A stretch of 64,000 bases of DNA from positions 1 through 64,000 of the forward strand of contig NZ_JACJSM010000014.1 in NCBI RefSeq assembly GCF_014698145.1. Reading direction: 5' to 3'. Positions 63,267-64,000 of the stretch are shown here, one piece after another. A program made the translations under genes and the position numbers. Numbering within the stretch: position 1 is the stretch's first letter; each line of letters opens with the position of its first letter. This stretch comes from Oscillatoria sp. FACHB-1406 (GTDB lineage Bacteria > Cyanobacteriota > Cyanobacteriia > Cyanobacteriales > Spirulinaceae). The notes beneath the pieces were generated by a model that worked only from the letters and a program-made list of their open reading frames with translations, ran no database searches and was not told where the DNA came from.

Positions 63267-64000
63267 TTAAGGTTGAGGAATAGTTACATCTACTGTTTGT
63301 ACGTTAGAGTTAAGGCCTTTTAAAGCCGATTGAATTTCTGCTTGGTTGCCCACAACTAACGTTAAAATTTGTCCGGGTTGCAAGTATTTTCCAGCGACGC
63401 GCTGCACGTCTTCTACGGTTACGGCTTTGACGGCGCGCTGATATTTAAAGATAAAATCAGCGGGATAACCATAGTATTCGTAACGCATTAACCGGGCTAG
63501 AAATTTACTCGGATCGTCGAAGTTAAAGACGAAAGAATTCAGGATCGATTCTTTGGCGTAGTTTAACTCTTCAGCAGAAATTGGAGTAGTACGAATGCGA
63601 TCGATTTCTGAATACATGGCTTTGATAAAAGGAACGGTTCCTTCCGATCGCGTCTGTCCCCCTAAAATAAAACTTCCGGGATAGTCAAATTGCGCGCTCC
63701 AGTAACCATACGCCACATAAGCCAATCCTTGGCGCGATCGCACTTCGTTGAACAAGCGCCCGCCGAAGCCATTCAACACGCCATTTAAGACACTCAGCGC
63801 CGGGTAATCGGGGTTATTCAACAAGCCGCCGATATGCCCCATTTGAATGTAACTTTGATTGAGTTGCGGGCGATCGGCTAAAAACAGTCCGCTAGTTGTT
63901 TCCTGGGTAGCGCTTGGCGGCGTTAGCGTCGGTTTGGGCGAACTCGATTTCCAACTTCCGAACGCCTCCTGTACCAACGCTTTCATCGCGCTCGGCTCGA
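63267..64000 (-). CDS. M16 family metallopeptidase, C-terminal half (partial)
   Basis: The frame is open to the window end, so this is the C-terminal part of a longer gene. It contains the inactive C-terminal M16 domain: QLNQSYIQMGHIGGLLNNPD, LNGVLNGFGGRLFNEVRSRQ, GLAYVAYGYWSAQFDYPGSF and the R/Y pair region YPADFIFKYQRAVKAVTVED. The catalytic HxxEH half would lie upstream beyond 64000. Members are zinc proteases of the pitrilysin type; a pair of such genes is common in cyanobacteria. The ATG-type codon at 63986 is internal, not the start. Confidence 0.85.
   Translation of the reverse strand, partial: EPSAMKALVQEAFGSWKSSSPKPTLTPPSATQETTSGLFLADRPQLNQSYIQMGHIGGLLNNPDYPALSVLNGVLNGFGGRLFNEVRSRQGLAYVAYGYWSAQFDYPGSFILGGQTRSEGTVPFIKAMYSEIDRIRTTPISAEELNYAKESILNSFVFNFDDPSKFLARLMRYEYYGYPADFIFKYQRAVKAVTVEDVQRVAGKYLQPGQILTLVVGNQAEIQSALKGLNSNVQTVDVTIPQP

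Overview
The window comes from a filamentous-type cyanobacterium. It carries four small photosystem II or chloroplast-related genes (psbX, psbN, psbH, ycf66), a plant-type CPP1-like chaperone, and DUF families largely confined to cyanobacteria (DUF1822, DUF928, DUF1400). GCGATCGC (HIP1) octamers are very dense, and 7-bp short tandem repeats of the AATTACG/AATTGTC kind sit at many gene borders. I recognise no transposase gene, rRNA or tRNA in the window.

Layout. 0-3.4 kb: YggT protein, psbX-ycf66, a PD40 lipoprotein and a Tat-exported degenerate metallo-beta-lactamase-fold protein. 3.8-9.1 kb: one 1745-residue multidomain subtilase flanked by related non-coding repeats. 9.3-15.6 kb: ilvA, an RloA/RloB defence pair, a creatininase-family protein and a Coq4-family protein. 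15.9-19.3 kb: arsM, arsS and a TVP38-type membrane protein (arsenosugar pathway). 19.3-24 kb: DUF1400, pentapeptide and membrane proteins, and trmFO. 24.2-31.8 kb: a co-directional minus-strand gene set encoding a PF14907 nucleotidyltransferase, a PqqD-like protein with an unusual tail, an HPr-kinase-like ATPase, two GT2 glycosyltransferases, an SDR, an SMP-30-like lactonase and a second, catalytically degenerate nucleotidyltransferase. This is my best candidate for an undescribed system, because kinase plus PF14907 plus PqqD/RRE resembles RiPP tailoring but no cyclase or leader protease is present. 32-36 kb: two FAD oxidoreductases and an AI-2E transporter. 36-38 kb: arsC and acr3 (arsenate reduction and arsenite efflux). 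38-45.6 kb: small metabolic and envelope proteins, a phospholipase D/EF-hand/HhH fusion, then psbN/psbH/tatA. 45.7-50.8 kb: OmpR-type regulator, CPP1-like protein, Uma2 nuclease, and groEL under a perfect CIRCE operator. 51-57.5 kb: DUF1822, CHAT-CHASE2 and DUF928 genes, interrupted by a 12-repeat CRISPR array without cas genes and a broken hicB. 57.7-64 kb: an unknown anchored protein, another Uma2 protein, a giant leucine-rich-repeat gene with nearly identical 69-bp units, and the C-terminal half of an M16 peptidase cut by the window end.

The two arsenic modules (methylation to arsenosugar, and reduction plus efflux) are 17 kb apart yet carry the same MITE-like element between their genes. 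At least four families of small inverted-repeat elements are dispersed here. One, at 48.8 kb, has clear terminal inverted repeats and a 9-bp target duplication. Function calls rest on motif recognition by eye; no database search was possible.
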